64,000 nucleotides of DNA from Rhizobium sullae. Lineage in GTDB: Bacteria; Pseudomonadota; Alphaproteobacteria; Rhizobiales; Rhizobiaceae. Made by a program: the position numbers and the translations under genes. Positions 34,933 through 43,941 of the stretch are shown one piece after another (the first letter of the stretch is position 1; the number at the start of each line of letters is the position of its first letter). The stretch spans positions 1 through 64,000 of the forward strand of contig NZ_FWER01000003.1 in assembly GCF_900169785.1 (NCBI RefSeq). The letters are read 5' to 3'. The notes under the pieces were generated by a model. It did no database searches. It saw only the letters and a program-made list of their open reading frames with translations, and was not told the origin of the DNA.

Positions 34933-35241
34933 ATGGAATTCGATCTCCAGATGGTCCTCGTGATCCTCGCATCGGCTGTTGCGACTTATGCGACGCGCAT
35001 TGGCGGCTATGTGCTCATCACCACGATGAAACGCATCCCTCCGCGCATGGAGGCAGCCCTCAACGCCGTCCCTGCCGCCGTGCTGACGACCATCGTCGCG
35101 CCGGCCTTCTTCGACGGCGGCTGGGATGCCAAGCTGGCGCTTGTCGTCGCTCTCATCGTCGGCCTCAAGGTATCGCATACCTGGATGCTGGTCGCGGCCT
35201 GGCTCATCGTCATGGCTTGGCGCCGCACGATCGGATTCTAG
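34933..35241 (+). CDS. azlD: AzlD-family branched-chain amino acid exporter, small subunit
   Basis: 102 residues with four short membrane helices. It begins MEFDLQMVLVILASAVATYATRIGGYVL and contains the AzlD features LNAVPAAVLTTIVAPAFF and ALIVGLKVSHTWMLVAAW. It is the YgaH-like partner of AzlC; the 1-base spacing suggests translational coupling. It ends 20 bases before the stop of the convergent aminopeptidase gene. Confidence 0.92.
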   Translation: MEFDLQMVLVILASAVATYATRIGGYVLITTMKRIPPRMEAALNAVPAAVLTTIVAPAFFDGGWDAKLALVVALIVGLKVSHTWMLVAAWLIVMAWRRTIGF

Positions 35242-35260
35242 GCCGCGCGGCACTTGAACC

Positions 35261-37096
35261 TCAATATTCCAGCGGCAGCGTCGCATTCTCCAGCCACGCC
35301 TTGACGTCCTTGTCGTGGATCAGCGGCATCAACGCCTCGCGGGTGCGGGCGTGGTAGTCGTTGAACCAGTGCAGCTCGTCATGCGTCAGCAATTCGGGGA
35401 TGACGATGGTGCGGTCGATCGGGCAGAAGGTCAGCGTCTCGAAACCGAGCATCGGCATGTCGCCGCCTTCGATGTCCTCCGCCTCCCGCACATAGATCAG
35501 GTTCTCGATGCGGATGCCGAAGCTGCCCGGCCGGTAATAGCCCGGTTCGTTGGAAAGGATCATGCCGGGCAGCAGTTCCTGCGTCGAAATCCTCGAAATG
35601 CGTTGCGGCCCCTCGTGCACCGAAAGATAGGAGCCGACGCCGTGGCCGGTCCCATGCCCGAAGTCGACGCCTGCCCGCCAGAGCGCGATGCGCGCCAGCG
35701 GATCGAGATCGCAGCCGCGCGTGCCCTTCGGAAAGCGCACCGTGCTGATCTGGATCATGCCCTTCAGCACCAGCGTGAAGAAGCGCTTCTGCTCCTCCGA
35801 AACCGCCCCGATGCCGACGGTGCGGGTGATATCCGTGGTACCATTGATGTATTGCGCGCCGGAATCGATGAGGAAAAGCTCGCCGGCATTGATCGTCCGG
35901 TTGGTATCGACTGTCACGCGGTAATGCATGATCGCGGCATGCTCGCCGGCCCCGGAAATCGTGTCAAAGGAGATATCCTTGAGCGGGTTCTGCATGTTCT
36001 GGCCGACGCCGGCACGTACTGCCTCCAGCTTCTCGGCCGCGGCAATTTCCGTCACCGTGCCCGGCTTTTCCTGCGATAGCCAGTAAAGGAACTCGACCAT
36101 GGCCGCACCGTCCTGCAGGTGCGCCGCCGCCGAGCCGTTGAGCTCGACGCTGTTCTTCACCGCCCGCGGCAGCTTGGCGGGATCGGTGCCCTCCACCACC
36201 TCGCCGCCCGCCTTGCGGATGATGTCGGCAAGCGCATAGGAAGCGATATCCGGATCGATCATCACCCGGCCGCCATCCTTTGACACGGCAGCGAGCCGCT
36301 CGTCGAGCGAAGATGGCGGCAGCTGCACGCATATCTGCGCAAGATAGGCTTCCGGCTCGATGCCGGTCTTGCGCTTGTCGAGGAACAGTTCCGCCTTGCC
36401 GTCGGCATGGATGATAGCGCGAGCCAGCGGATGCGGCGTATGTGGAACGTCGGCACCGCGAATGTTGAAGATCCATGCGATCGAAGACGGGTCGGCAATC
36501 AGCACGGCTGCGGCATTCTTCTTGGCGAGATCGGCGGCAACCGTCGCGATCTTGTCCTTCGCCAGCATGCCGGCCTGAGCGACATTCTGGATGACCACAG
36601 CGCCGAGCGGTTCGGCCGGGCGATCCGTCCAGAGCCTGTCGAGCGGATTGTGCGGTAGCATCACCAATGTGCCGCCGATCTCGGCAAGCGCCTTTTCAAG
36701 ACGGCGCACGTCGGCACCGGAATGCAGCCACGGATCGATGCCGAGCCGCATACCCTGCTTACCGTTCTCGGGTATCCAGACATGCGGTGGCTCGTTGACG
36801 AGATCGCCGCCGGTAAAGACCGAGCCGTCGACCTGCTCGGCGAGCTGCGTCACATAGCGGCCATCGACGAAAATGATCGCCTGGCTATGGGTGATGAGCG
36901 CAATGCCCGCTGATCCGGTGAAGCCGGTGAGCCAAGACAGGCGCTCCGCGCATGCCGGCACATATTCGCCGTTGTACTCATCGGCTCGCGGCACGAGGAA
37001 GGCATCAATGCCAAGCCCATCGAAACTTGCGCGCAGTCGCCCAACCCGATCGCGGCCGAATTGTGGCGTGGAGGTGACCTCAAAAGACTGGAACAT
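35261..37096 (-). CDS. Xaa-Pro aminopeptidase (M24B)
   Basis: 611 residues: two creatinase-like N-terminal domains (residues about 15-310; AFLVPRADEYNGEYVPACAERLSWLTGFTGSAG) and a C-terminal M24 pita-bread catalytic domain. Metal ligands are in IDSGAQYINGTTDITRTV (two Asp), GHGTGHGVGSYLSVHEGP (His), NEPGYYRPGSFGIRIENL (Glu) and the final Glu of FGIRIEN. It removes an N-terminal residue ahead of proline. ATG at 37096 was chosen over an earlier frame start that lacks homology. Confidence 0.93.
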   Translation of the reverse strand: MFQSFEVTSTPQFGRDRVGRLRASFDGLGIDAFLVPRADEYNGEYVPACAERLSWLTGFTGSAGIALITHSQAIIFVDGRYVTQLAEQVDGSVFTGGDLVNEPPHVWIPENGKQGMRLGIDPWLHSGADVRRLEKALAEIGGTLVMLPHNPLDRLWTDRPAEPLGAVVIQNVAQAGMLAKDKIATVAADLAKKNAAAVLIADPSSIAWIFNIRGADVPHTPHPLARAIIHADGKAELFLDKRKTGIEPEAYLAQICVQLPPSSLDERLAAVSKDGGRVMIDPDIASYALADIIRKAGGEVVEGTDPAKLPRAVKNSVELNGSAAAHLQDGAAMVEFLYWLSQEKPGTVTEIAAAEKLEAVRAGVGQNMQNPLKDISFDTISGAGEHAAIMHYRVTVDTNRTINAGELFLIDSGAQYINGTTDITRTVGIGAVSEEQKRFFTLVLKGMIQISTVRFPKGTRGCDLDPLARIALWRAGVDFGHGTGHGVGSYLSVHEGPQRISRISTQELLPGMILSNEPGYYRPGSFGIRIENLIYVREAEDIEGGDMPMLGFETLTFCPIDRTIVIPELLTHDELHWFNDYHARTREALMPLIHDKDVKAWLENATLPLEY

Positions 37097-37372
37097 GCTG
37101 AAAACCCAATGGCTATATCCGAATCCGCCGAAAAGCGTGCGGCCCATGTTATCGAAAAATCAGGGCAAGTGGAGAAAAAGCAGCCACTTTGCCCCAGGTC
37201 AGGCCGCTCAATATTTTGGCAGAAATGTGACAGCAGAATCGAAACTGGCACGCTTTATGCGTTCCACGCATGGCTCCCATGAGCGAAACCCTCTGCCTAA
37301 GGATTTGGGAATAGCTATATACGGCGCATCAAACGGGTTCGGAATCGAGCCTGCAACGAAAAGGAAATGAAA

Positions 37373-37546
37373 ATGACTGCCTCTCTGTCGCGCTTCGCTT
37401 ACAGCAGCCCGGTGCAGGCTGGCGAACGCCAGACTGTGCATCATGTCATCGGTGCCCGCCGTCCGCTCAATGGAGATAGCCTCAAGATGCTCGGCACGGG
37501 CCACAAGGTTACGCACCACAAGGGTGTACCCAGCTACGCGTTCTGA
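37373..37546 (+). CDS. small conserved-looking hypothetical protein (57 aa)
   Basis: A 57-codon gene with AAAAGGA seven bases before the ATG and a strong terminator 115 bases after the stop. The product is basic and His-rich: MTASLSRFAYSSPVQAGERQ at the start and GTGHKVTHHKGVPSYAF at the end. No domain is recognised. The upstream 270 bases are AT-richer than the surroundings and probably hold its promoter. The clean start and terminator make this a real transcribed gene rather than a chance frame. Confidence 0.65.
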   Translation: MTASLSRFAYSSPVQAGERQTVHHVIGARRPLNGDSLKMLGTGHKVTHHKGVPSYAF

Positions 37547-37660
37547 GCTATTTGCCGCTTCGTTTCTCCTCCTCCCTCAACGGACCGGCAATCAGAACTG
37601 TAGAGCCCGCTCGAGCGCTCCTCCTCCTTCGAGCTCGCGGGCATGGCCGTTTAACGGTCG

Positions 37661-37694
37661 AAGGCGGTGCCGTTTGGCACCGCCTTCTTTTTTT
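37661..37694 (+). terminator. strong Rho-independent terminator
   Basis: The perfect 11-bp stem AAGGCGGTGCC/GGCACCGCCTT with loop GTTT is followed by CTTTTTTTT. It serves the 57-aa gene and lies just before the prmA stop on the opposite strand. Confidence 0.92.
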
Positions 37695-37703
37695 GCCGAT
37701 AGC

Positions 37704-38582
37704 TTACGGACGGTCGAGATGGATCGTCACCCAGCCGTTTCGCCAGATGGTGCGGACGTGGCGGAGCTTTGCGCCATTATAGGCCGAAAGCACCTTCCAG
37801 CGCTGTTGCGCAAGAATGCCGGACAGGATCACCGAGCCGGAAGGCGCCAGGTGCTCGGCCAGTTTCGGCGCCATCTTGATCAGCGGCCGCGCCAGAATAT
37901 TGGCGATGATGAGGTCGAACGGCCCGTATTCCGCAAAGGCCGTCGAATGAAAGCCTGGCGCAGTCTTCGCAATGATCCCGGACGCAATGCCGTTCCGCCG
38001 CACGTTCTCGGCTGCGACACGCGTGGCGATCGGATCGATATCGGTCGCGAGAACCGGGATATTCTTGAGCTTGCGCACCGCAATCGCCAATACGCCGCTG
38101 CCCGTCCCGAGGTCCAACGCATTACCGACCGGCCGCGAACGCAACACGCTGTCGATCACCTCTAGGCAGCCGGCCGTCGTGCCGTGATGGCCGGTGCCGA
38201 AGGCCTGCCCTGCATCGATCTCGATACCGATATCGCCGGGGCGTACCTTGGCGCGGTCATGCGAACCATGCACGAGAAAGCGCCCTGCCCGCACCGGCTT
38301 CAGACCTTCAAGAGATTTCGCCACCCAATCGATATCGGGAATGACTTCGCGCGCGACCTTCAGGTCTGGAAACGGAACCTTCAGCGCCTCCTCGATGCGA
38401 AGGCGAACCGCGTTTTCGTCCTCCCGCATCATGTAGACGGAGGCTTCCCAGATGTCCTTCTTCTCATCGATCTCGGTCGTCGCGATCGCGATGTCCTCTT
38501 CACCGAAGACCTCGGTCAGAAGATCAAGGACTTGCCCGGCCTTCTTTTCGGTCGTCGTCACGTACAGGCGAATTTCACTCAC
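37704..38582 (-). CDS. prmA: ribosomal protein L11 methyltransferase
   Basis: 292 residues: an N-terminal L11-binding domain (residues about 1-95, MSEIRLYVTTTEKKAGQVLD) and a class I SAM-dependent methyltransferase domain with the GxGxG motif LDLGTGSGVLAIAV and the downstream ATDIDPIAT and NPPY-like LIIANILARPL motifs. It trimethylates ribosomal protein L11. It is the last gene of a three-gene minus-strand unit after a SCO1-like gene and an FAD oxidoreductase gene. Confidence 0.95.
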   Translation of the reverse strand: MSEIRLYVTTTEKKAGQVLDLLTEVFGEEDIAIATTEIDEKKDIWEASVYMMREDENAVRLRIEEALKVPFPDLKVAREVIPDIDWVAKSLEGLKPVRAGRFLVHGSHDRAKVRPGDIGIEIDAGQAFGTGHHGTTAGCLEVIDSVLRSRPVGNALDLGTGSGVLAIAVRKLKNIPVLATDIDPIATRVAAENVRRNGIASGIIAKTAPGFHSTAFAEYGPFDLIIANILARPLIKMAPKLAEHLAPSGSVILSGILAQQRWKVLSAYNGAKLRHVRTIWRNGWVTIHLDRP

Positions 38583-38599
38583 TCGAACTTTTCCTATTC

Positions 38600-39727
38600 T
38601 TATTGCGCGTCGTCGATCCAGACCGGCGGCGGCGTATCATAACCGGCAACGCTGCGCAGTATCCGCCGGGTAATTCCCGGGATGCGGATCAGCAGCGGTG
38701 CGAAAAAATTGCGAAGGCCGGTCGCAACCGGATGATGCATGGTCACCAGCCTCGTCAGCCCATAGGTCTGCTTCAGCACCATTTTGACCGCCGGCATCCG
38801 AAGGCCCGAATAATCCTGTTCTCGGCCTTCCGAAATCAGATAGGCAACCCAGCAGGCATCCTCGATGCCGAGATTCATGCCGCGGGCACCAGCCGGCGAA
38901 TGGATATGCGCCGCATCGCCGGCGAGAAAGACGTTACCGTTTGACATGCGCTCGACATGTCGGAAATGGATGCGGAAATTCGCAGCCCACACCAATTCGC
39001 CGCCGGGCACCGGATGCTCGATATGGCTCTCGAAATCCGGAAGCGTCGAGATGTATCGCACCGTATCGCGGGAAACCGGAATCCTGCCGACCATGCCGGG
39101 ATTGAACAGGCTGATCTCGACGTAATGTGCGTCGATCGGCTGCGGATAGCGATAGTCCACAAGATGGAAAGACTCTTCGAGAGCGTCGCCCGGAAAGGCG
39201 AAACCTGCAGCCTTGCGCACGGCCGAGTGCGCACCATCCGCGCCGATCAGGATGTCGGGGTCGAGTTCCTCGCGGGAGCCGTCCGCGCGGCGCAGCGTCA
39301 CATGCGGCTTGTCCATCGTGCCGCTGATGCTTTCAAGCACGGTCTGCCACTCCGGCTCGACTTCATAGTCGGAAAGCTTGCCGAGCAGCAGCCGTTCCGT
39401 ATGGCCCTGGGCAAGTGCCTGGATGGCCGGAAAGCGGCCGCCGATTTTGGAAGGATCGATCTCGAAAAGCACTTTCCCGCCTGACCGCACCCGAAAGCGG
39501 TCGATCCTATGGCCTTCCTGCTGGATCGTGTCTGCGACACGGGATGGCGAAAGCAAGGTGAGCGTGCGGGCATTGATGCCGAGCGCCCGGCTTTCGGTCA
39601 GCGGCACCGGGCCCGCATCGCTGTCGATGATACGTGGACGAAAGCCTCGCCGGGCAAGTTCCACCGCTGCCGCAAGACCCGTCGCGCCGGCACCGGCGAT
39701 CAGGATGCTGCGATGCCCGGCCCCCAT
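38600..39727 (-). CDS. FAD-dependent monooxygenase (PheA/TfdB-like)
   Basis: 375 residues. The N-terminal Rossmann motif ILIAGAGATGLAAAVELARRG binds FAD, ILIGADGAHSAVR is the DG motif and NVFLAGDAAHIHSPAGARGMNLGIEDA the GD motif of aromatic-ring hydroxylase-type flavoproteins. The substrate is not known. It begins four bases after the SCO gene stop and is followed by prmA after 17 bases, so the three genes probably form an operon, although no shared pathway is obvious. Confidence 0.9.
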   Translation of the reverse strand: MGAGHRSILIAGAGATGLAAAVELARRGFRPRIIDSDAGPVPLTESRALGINARTLTLLSPSRVADTIQQEGHRIDRFRVRSGGKVLFEIDPSKIGGRFPAIQALAQGHTERLLLGKLSDYEVEPEWQTVLESISGTMDKPHVTLRRADGSREELDPDILIGADGAHSAVRKAAGFAFPGDALEESFHLVDYRYPQPIDAHYVEISLFNPGMVGRIPVSRDTVRYISTLPDFESHIEHPVPGGELVWAANFRIHFRHVERMSNGNVFLAGDAAHIHSPAGARGMNLGIEDACWVAYLISEGREQDYSGLRMPAVKMVLKQTYGLTRLVTMHHPVATGLRNFFAPLLIRIPGITRRILRSVAGYDTPPPVWIDDAQ

Positions 39728-39731
39728 GGTT

Positions 39732-40337
39732 TCATCCCTTGCTGATCAAATTCTCCAGCTTCTTTACCGCCGTGTCCGGGTTTTCGCCATAGGCGATCGT
39801 GCCGGCAAAACGGCCCTCGGAATCAAAGAGGAAGACCGATGCGGTGTGGTCCATCGTGTAATCGCCATTCGGATCCTTCTCGTCGACCGGCACCTTCTTG
39901 GCGTAGACGCGAAAGCCCTTGACGACGTCGGCGACCTTCTCCGGCGGACCGGAGATGCCGGTGATGCGCTTCGAAACGTTCGAGACGTACTGGTTCATGA
40001 TTTCCGGAGTATCGCGCTCCGGATCGACGGTGACGAAATAGGCCTGCAGTTTGTCGCCCGCCGGATCGACTTTCTCCATCCAGCCATTGAGTTCGAAGAG
40101 TGTCGTGGGGCAAACCTCGGGGCAATGCGTGAAGCCGAAGAAGACGGCGCTCGGCTTGCCGCGAAGCGCCTGCTCGGTGATCGGCTGGCCGTTTTGCGCA
40201 ACGAGCGTGAACGGAACGCCGAACGGCCCCTCGGCGAGCGGGATATCCCTCGTCTTCGTGATGTTCAGCGTCAGGAAGCCGAGCACGGCCGCGACAATGA
40301 TGACGGCAACCCAAACGGCGACACGGAAATTCTTCAT
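39732..40337 (-). CDS. SCO1/SenC-family copper chaperone
   Basis: 201 residues: an N-terminal membrane helix (VAVWVAVIIVAAVLGFLTLNI) and a thioredoxin-like domain with the copper-binding CxxxC motif (THCPEVCPTTLFEL) and a conserved His (MDHTASVFLFD). SCO proteins deliver copper to the CuA site of cytochrome oxidase. ATG at 40337 (MKNFRVAV) is the family-like start; the longer frame is not. Followed by the FAD oxidoreductase gene after four bases. Confidence 0.93.
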   Translation of the reverse strand: MKNFRVAVWVAVIIVAAVLGFLTLNITKTRDIPLAEGPFGVPFTLVAQNGQPITEQALRGKPSAVFFGFTHCPEVCPTTLFELNGWMEKVDPAGDKLQAYFVTVDPERDTPEIMNQYVSNVSKRITGISGPPEKVADVVKGFRVYAKKVPVDEKDPNGDYTMDHTASVFLFDSEGRFAGTIAYGENPDTAVKKLENLISKG

Positions 40338-40719
40338 GTCTACGACCCCTGAAAGCAAGCGGACGGCGCAGCCCGCGACTGCGCGCCTGATACCTCTTCT
40401 GCGGAGCGCACGCAATTCAACATCCCGTTTTCTCACCCGTGATTAATTGCCTCACCGGGTATGCGCAGAAATGGCAGCGCCGGAAATCGATCTTAAGAGA
40501 AAAACTTGTTACTACAAATACTTGACCGGCAAACAGGAAGATGCCGGCAAGAAATACATCGTTAGCAAAGACTTAAGCGGTCAACCCTATATTTTATAGG
40601 GCGTCCGGCGCCCTCCGCGCCGCTCCGACATGATGTCTATGGCGTGTCGTCAGACACGGGTGTTTGCATGCAACTGCACGAATACTTCAATCCGGCATCT
40701 GAGGCAGGACGATTTCTCT

Positions 40720-41462
40720 ATGACGAATGCGACAATACGCAAGACCCTTTCGGTGAACCAGAGACTGTGGACGCTCGGGCGCCGCCCTCCTCGGTTTCAG
40801 CTCGATGCTCGCTGTCGGCTGGTTTGAAGGCGCCCGTGTCGAGAGTGCGCTGGATCGAGCAAACAGCATCCAGCAGAGCGTCGAACGCCGGTGTCGAAGC
40901 GGCCCGCGCCGGCGAAGCCGGAAAGGGCTTTGCGGTCGTAGCACAGGAAGTGCGCGAACTTGCCGGGCGCGCAGCGGGCGCGGCCAAGGATATCAAGGCC
41001 TTGATCTCCAAATCGGGCGCCGAAGTAAAGACAGGCGGAGAACTGGTGACAAAAGCCGGCGAAGCGCTGCGCGAGATCGGCGAAGATGTTTTGCGCATCG
41101 ACGAGCACGTTAAATCAATCGTAACCTCTGCGCGCGAACAATCCGTTGGACTGAACGAAATCAATGCGGCCATCAGCCAGATGGACCAGGCCACGCAGAA
41201 GAATGCGGCCATGGTCGAAGAGACGAACGCCGCGAGCCACATGCTTGCTGCCGACGCCGAAAATCTGATCCGGCTCGTTGGACAGTTCAAGACCGGCGAG
41301 GGCATGAATGCCCGTCACGCGCCGCGAGAAGCAACCGCCGCCTCGCATCCGAAACCCTCACCCGCACGGAGCCTGATCGGCAAGGTCGCGGACGCATTCA
41401 GTGGCGGCGCCGCCGCCAAAGCCGTGGCCGCTTCGGCCAGAGACAACTGGGAAGAATTCTGA
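40720..41462 (+). pseudogene. methyl-accepting chemotaxis protein, decayed (frameshift plus large deletion)
   Basis: A normal start (ATG 40720, [20 protein letters not shown]) is followed by an extra base near 40782; in the shifted frame the membrane helix and periplasmic start continue ([33 protein letters not shown]). A deletion then joins this to the signalling hairpin tip [40 protein letters not shown] in a third frame, removing the sensor domain, HAMP and about half the coiled coil. The C-terminal part still reads 272 codons from 40644. A functional receptor is unlikely; the hairpin tip might still bind CheW/CheA. Confidence 0.88.
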
Positions 41463-41464
41463 TC

Positions 41465-41935
41465 ATGACAAGCGCCGTTATCACACAGGCCGGTTCCCAC
41501 CTCGAAATCGTTTCCTTTCATCTCGCGGAACAGGAATTCTGCATCGACATCATGGCAATCCGCGAAATCCGCGGATGGGCGCCGGTGACCCCGATGCCGC
41601 ACACGCCGCCCTACGTACTCGGCCTCATCAACCTTCGCGGCGCGGTGATCCCGGTCATCGACATGGCCTGCCGCCTCGGCATGAAGATGACGGAGCCGTC
41701 GGAGCGGTCCGCGATCATCGTCACCGACATCGCCGGCAAGCTGGTTGGTCTCCTGGTCGAACAGGTTTCGGACATGATGACGATCAAAAGCGAAGACCTG
41801 CAGCCGCCGCCGGAAATCATTCCGGAAGCCCAGCGCGCCTTCTGCCGCGGCATCGTGGCACGGGAAAAGACCATGGTCTGTTTCCTCAACCTCGACACGG
41901 TCATCGCCGACGAACTGACACGGGAAGCCGCCTGA
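41465..41935 (+). CDS. cheW: CheW-like chemotaxis coupling protein
   Basis: 156 residues forming a CheW domain: EIVSFHLAEQEFCIDIMAIREIRGWAPVTPMPHTPPYVLGLINLRGAVIPVIDM is its conserved first half, followed by IIVTDIAGKLVGLLVEQVSD and LNLDTVIADE. CheW couples receptors to the kinase CheA. It begins two bases after the decayed receptor gene, so it was its operon partner and appears intact. A terminator follows. No CheA gene is in the window. Confidence 0.92.
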   Translation: MTSAVITQAGSHLEIVSFHLAEQEFCIDIMAIREIRGWAPVTPMPHTPPYVLGLINLRGAVIPVIDMACRLGMKMTEPSERSAIIVTDIAGKLVGLLVEQVSDMMTIKSEDLQPPPEIIPEAQRAFCRGIVAREKTMVCFLNLDTVIADELTREAA

Positions 41936-41958
41936 ACTCCGGCACTGTCGGAATCGAA

Positions 41959-41988
41959 AGGGCCTGGCGAAAACCAGGCCTCCTTTTC
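41959..41988 (+). terminator. Rho-independent terminator after cheW
   Basis: The stem GGCCTGG/CCAGGCC with loop CGAAAA is followed by TCCTTTT. It closes the receptor-cheW unit and reaches the stop codon of the convergent creA gene. Confidence 0.85.
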
Positions 41989-42481
41989 ATTGCGGCTTGC
42001 CGTTCTTCCAGGTGACGTTCTGGCCATAAAGCGGGATCGTCGAGATCGACATCTTCGCCGAGCCATCGGTCAGTTCGCGGGAATGGGCGAGATAGATCAG
42101 CGTGTCATTGGTCTTGTCGTAGATGCGATTGACGACCAGCTTCTTCCAGATGAGCGACATGCCCGCTTTGAACACCTCGTCGCCGTCCTTCGAGAGATTG
42201 ATGTCGCCGATTTCGATCGGTCCCGTCTGACGGCACGCGATCGAATTGTTCGAGGGATCCTCGAACCAATTGCCGTTCTTCACCCGGTCTATGATGCTGC
42301 GGTCGAAATAGGTGACATGGCACGTCACGCCCTTCACCTCCGGATCGGGGATCGCATCGACGATGATATCGTTGCCGATCCAGTCGACCCCGACCTTGCC
42401 GACGACTTCGGCAGACGCGGCACCGGCGCCCAGCGCGGCAACCGAAGCGGCGGAAAGAACAAGCTTATGCAACGAGGACAT
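41987..42481 (-). CDS. creA: CreA family secreted protein
   Basis: 164 residues with a signal sequence (LVLSAASVAALGAGAASA) and a CreA domain: EVVGKVGVDWIGNDIIVDAIPDPEVKGVTCHVTYFDRS, then SLIWKKLVVNRIYDKTNDTLIYLAHSREL. CreA is a periplasmic protein of unknown function. GGGAG lies upstream of ATG 42481; a GTG at 42508 is an alternative. Neighbouring exonuclease and cheW genes give no functional clue. Confidence 0.92.
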   Translation of the reverse strand: MSSLHKLVLSAASVAALGAGAASAEVVGKVGVDWIGNDIIVDAIPDPEVKGVTCHVTYFDRSIIDRVKNGNWFEDPSNNSIACRQTGPIEIGDINLSKDGDEVFKAGMSLIWKKLVVNRIYDKTNDTLIYLAHSRELTDGSAKMSISTIPLYGQNVTWKNGKPQ

Positions 42482-42547
42482 CGCGGCTCCCTGAATAATC
42501 CGCTTCACTAGATAAGTACGGCCGCCGTCAAAACAAGAAAGCGCGAA

Positions 42548-43138
42548 CTATGCCTTTCGGCAAGTGCAGGGCTCGTAGCCGCTTGCGGTGAGTCTGCCGG
42601 GCGTCATGCCAATCGCCGCGGGAATGGCATGCACGGCCGCCGCCTTGACCGCCCTCGCCATCTCGATCGCCGCACGCGCGCACACGGCAGCGTCCTCCGC
42701 GGCATTGTGGTGGGAAAAGCGCAGGCCGAGATGCTCGGCAATTACGTTCAATCTGTGCGACAGGAACTGTGGCCAGATGCGCTGTGCCATCTTAAGGCTG
42801 CAGAGATAGGTGAGTTCCGGATAGGACTGGCGATAAAGATCGAGCGAAGCGCGCCAGACGCTGAAATCGAAGGCGGCATTGTGCGCGATCATCGTCGCGC
42901 CCTGAAAATCATCGTGGAACTCGTCCATGACTTCCGGAAATTCCGGCGCATCTTCCACATGCTCGGGCCGGATGCCGTGGATTGCGATATTCATCCCGGA
43001 AAAACGCATATCCTTCGGTCGGATCAGCCGCTCCTCGACACGAGTGACCGTGCCCTCCTCGATCCAGGCAAGGCCGACCGAACAGGCGCTGCCGCGCTGC
43101 TCATTGGCCGTTTCGAAATCGATGGCGATGGTCTTCAA
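42548..43138 (-). CDS. DEDDh 3'-5' exonuclease (DnaQ epsilon-like)
   Basis: 196 residues. The three Exo motifs are present: IAIDFETAN (Asp7, Glu9), MIAHNAAFDFSVW (Asp), and the third motif with HNAAEDAAVCARAA (His, Asp). A C-terminal extension has a short Cys-containing tail (PCTCRKA). Such proteins proofread or trim DNA or RNA; this is a stand-alone domain, not full DNA polymerase III epsilon. Substrate unknown. Confidence 0.88.
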   Translation of the reverse strand: MKTIAIDFETANEQRGSACSVGLAWIEEGTVTRVEERLIRPKDMRFSGMNIAIHGIRPEHVEDAPEFPEVMDEFHDDFQGATMIAHNAAFDFSVWRASLDLYRQSYPELTYLCSLKMAQRIWPQFLSHRLNVIAEHLGLRFSHHNAAEDAAVCARAAIEMARAVKAAAVHAIPAAIGMTPGRLTASGYEPCTCRKA

Positions 43139-43402
43139 GGCTGCTCCGCGATTCTGCCGTCCACGACAGGCTTAACCCGCCGGTGCAGCCAGGCAAATGC
43201 CGCAGGTTGACTTTCCGGAAAAGATCAACGACTTTTTGCTCATGATCGGAACGAGCATCATTCTTACGGCCATGCATATGACCACGACCCATGCAGGGTG
43301 CGGGGCAGTTTTGGCGCGTTAATCATCCAATCAGCCCGAAACCCTGCCGAGGCGAGCAGGGTTTCGAAGTCTGCTCTCCTCTTTAAATTCAAGGAGAGCA
43401 TT

Positions 43403-43936
43403 TTGAAAACGTTAGAAAACAATCCATCCGAACACCCGCCAGCGACGGCGGGGCTGATCATTCGTACGTTGCGCGCCTCCGATATCGAGGCGGTGACGGC
43501 ACTCATCAACCTGCCCGGCTTCCGCTTCGGCACGCTGCGCCTGCCCTATCAAACCGTCGAGGAAACGCGCAAACGCTTCGAAAACGCCGGCCCCGGCCAT
43601 GTCAGCCTCGTCGCCGAGTTGAATGGCCAAGTTGTCGGCGACGCAGGCATGACGCGCTATCACGGACGGCGCGGCCATGTGGCAAGCCTCGGCATGGGCG
43701 TGCATGACGATTTCGCCGGCAAAGGCATCGGCAGCGCCCTGCTCGCCGAACTCATCGATACGGCGGACAATTGGCTGAACATCAAACGGTTGGAGTTGAC
43801 CGTCTATACCGACAATGCCGCCGCCATCGCGCTCTACAAGAAATTCGGCTTCGAACAGGAAGGCGTGCTCAAAGCCTTTGCCTTCCGAGCTGGCAGCTAT
43901 GTCGACGCCTATACGATGGCACGGGTGCGCATTTAG
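43403..43936 (+). CDS. GNAT-family N-acetyltransferase
   Basis: 177 residues. The acetyl-CoA-binding motif A is HDDFAGKGIGSALLAELI (Q/R-x-x-G-x-G/A type), with the preceding strands VASLGMGV and the later LELTVYTDNAAAIALYKKFGFEQEG. It transfers an acetyl group to an unknown amine. Start: TTG at 43403 has the strong site AAGGAGAG five bases upstream, while the frame extends upstream without a better start. The C-terminal YKKFGF element is typical of RimI/RimJ-like enzymes. Confidence 0.88.
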   Translation: MKTLENNPSEHPPATAGLIIRTLRASDIEAVTALINLPGFRFGTLRLPYQTVEETRKRFENAGPGHVSLVAELNGQVVGDAGMTRYHGRRGHVASLGMGVHDDFAGKGIGSALLAELIDTADNWLNIKRLELTVYTDNAAAIALYKKFGFEQEGVLKAFAFRAGSYVDAYTMARVRI

Positions 43937-43941
43937 CCGCT

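Noticed and set aside
40644..41462. Intact 272-residue chemoreceptor
   Set aside because: Its first 80 residues are out-of-frame receptor sequence; the real start and membrane helix lie in other frames, so it is a decayed gene.
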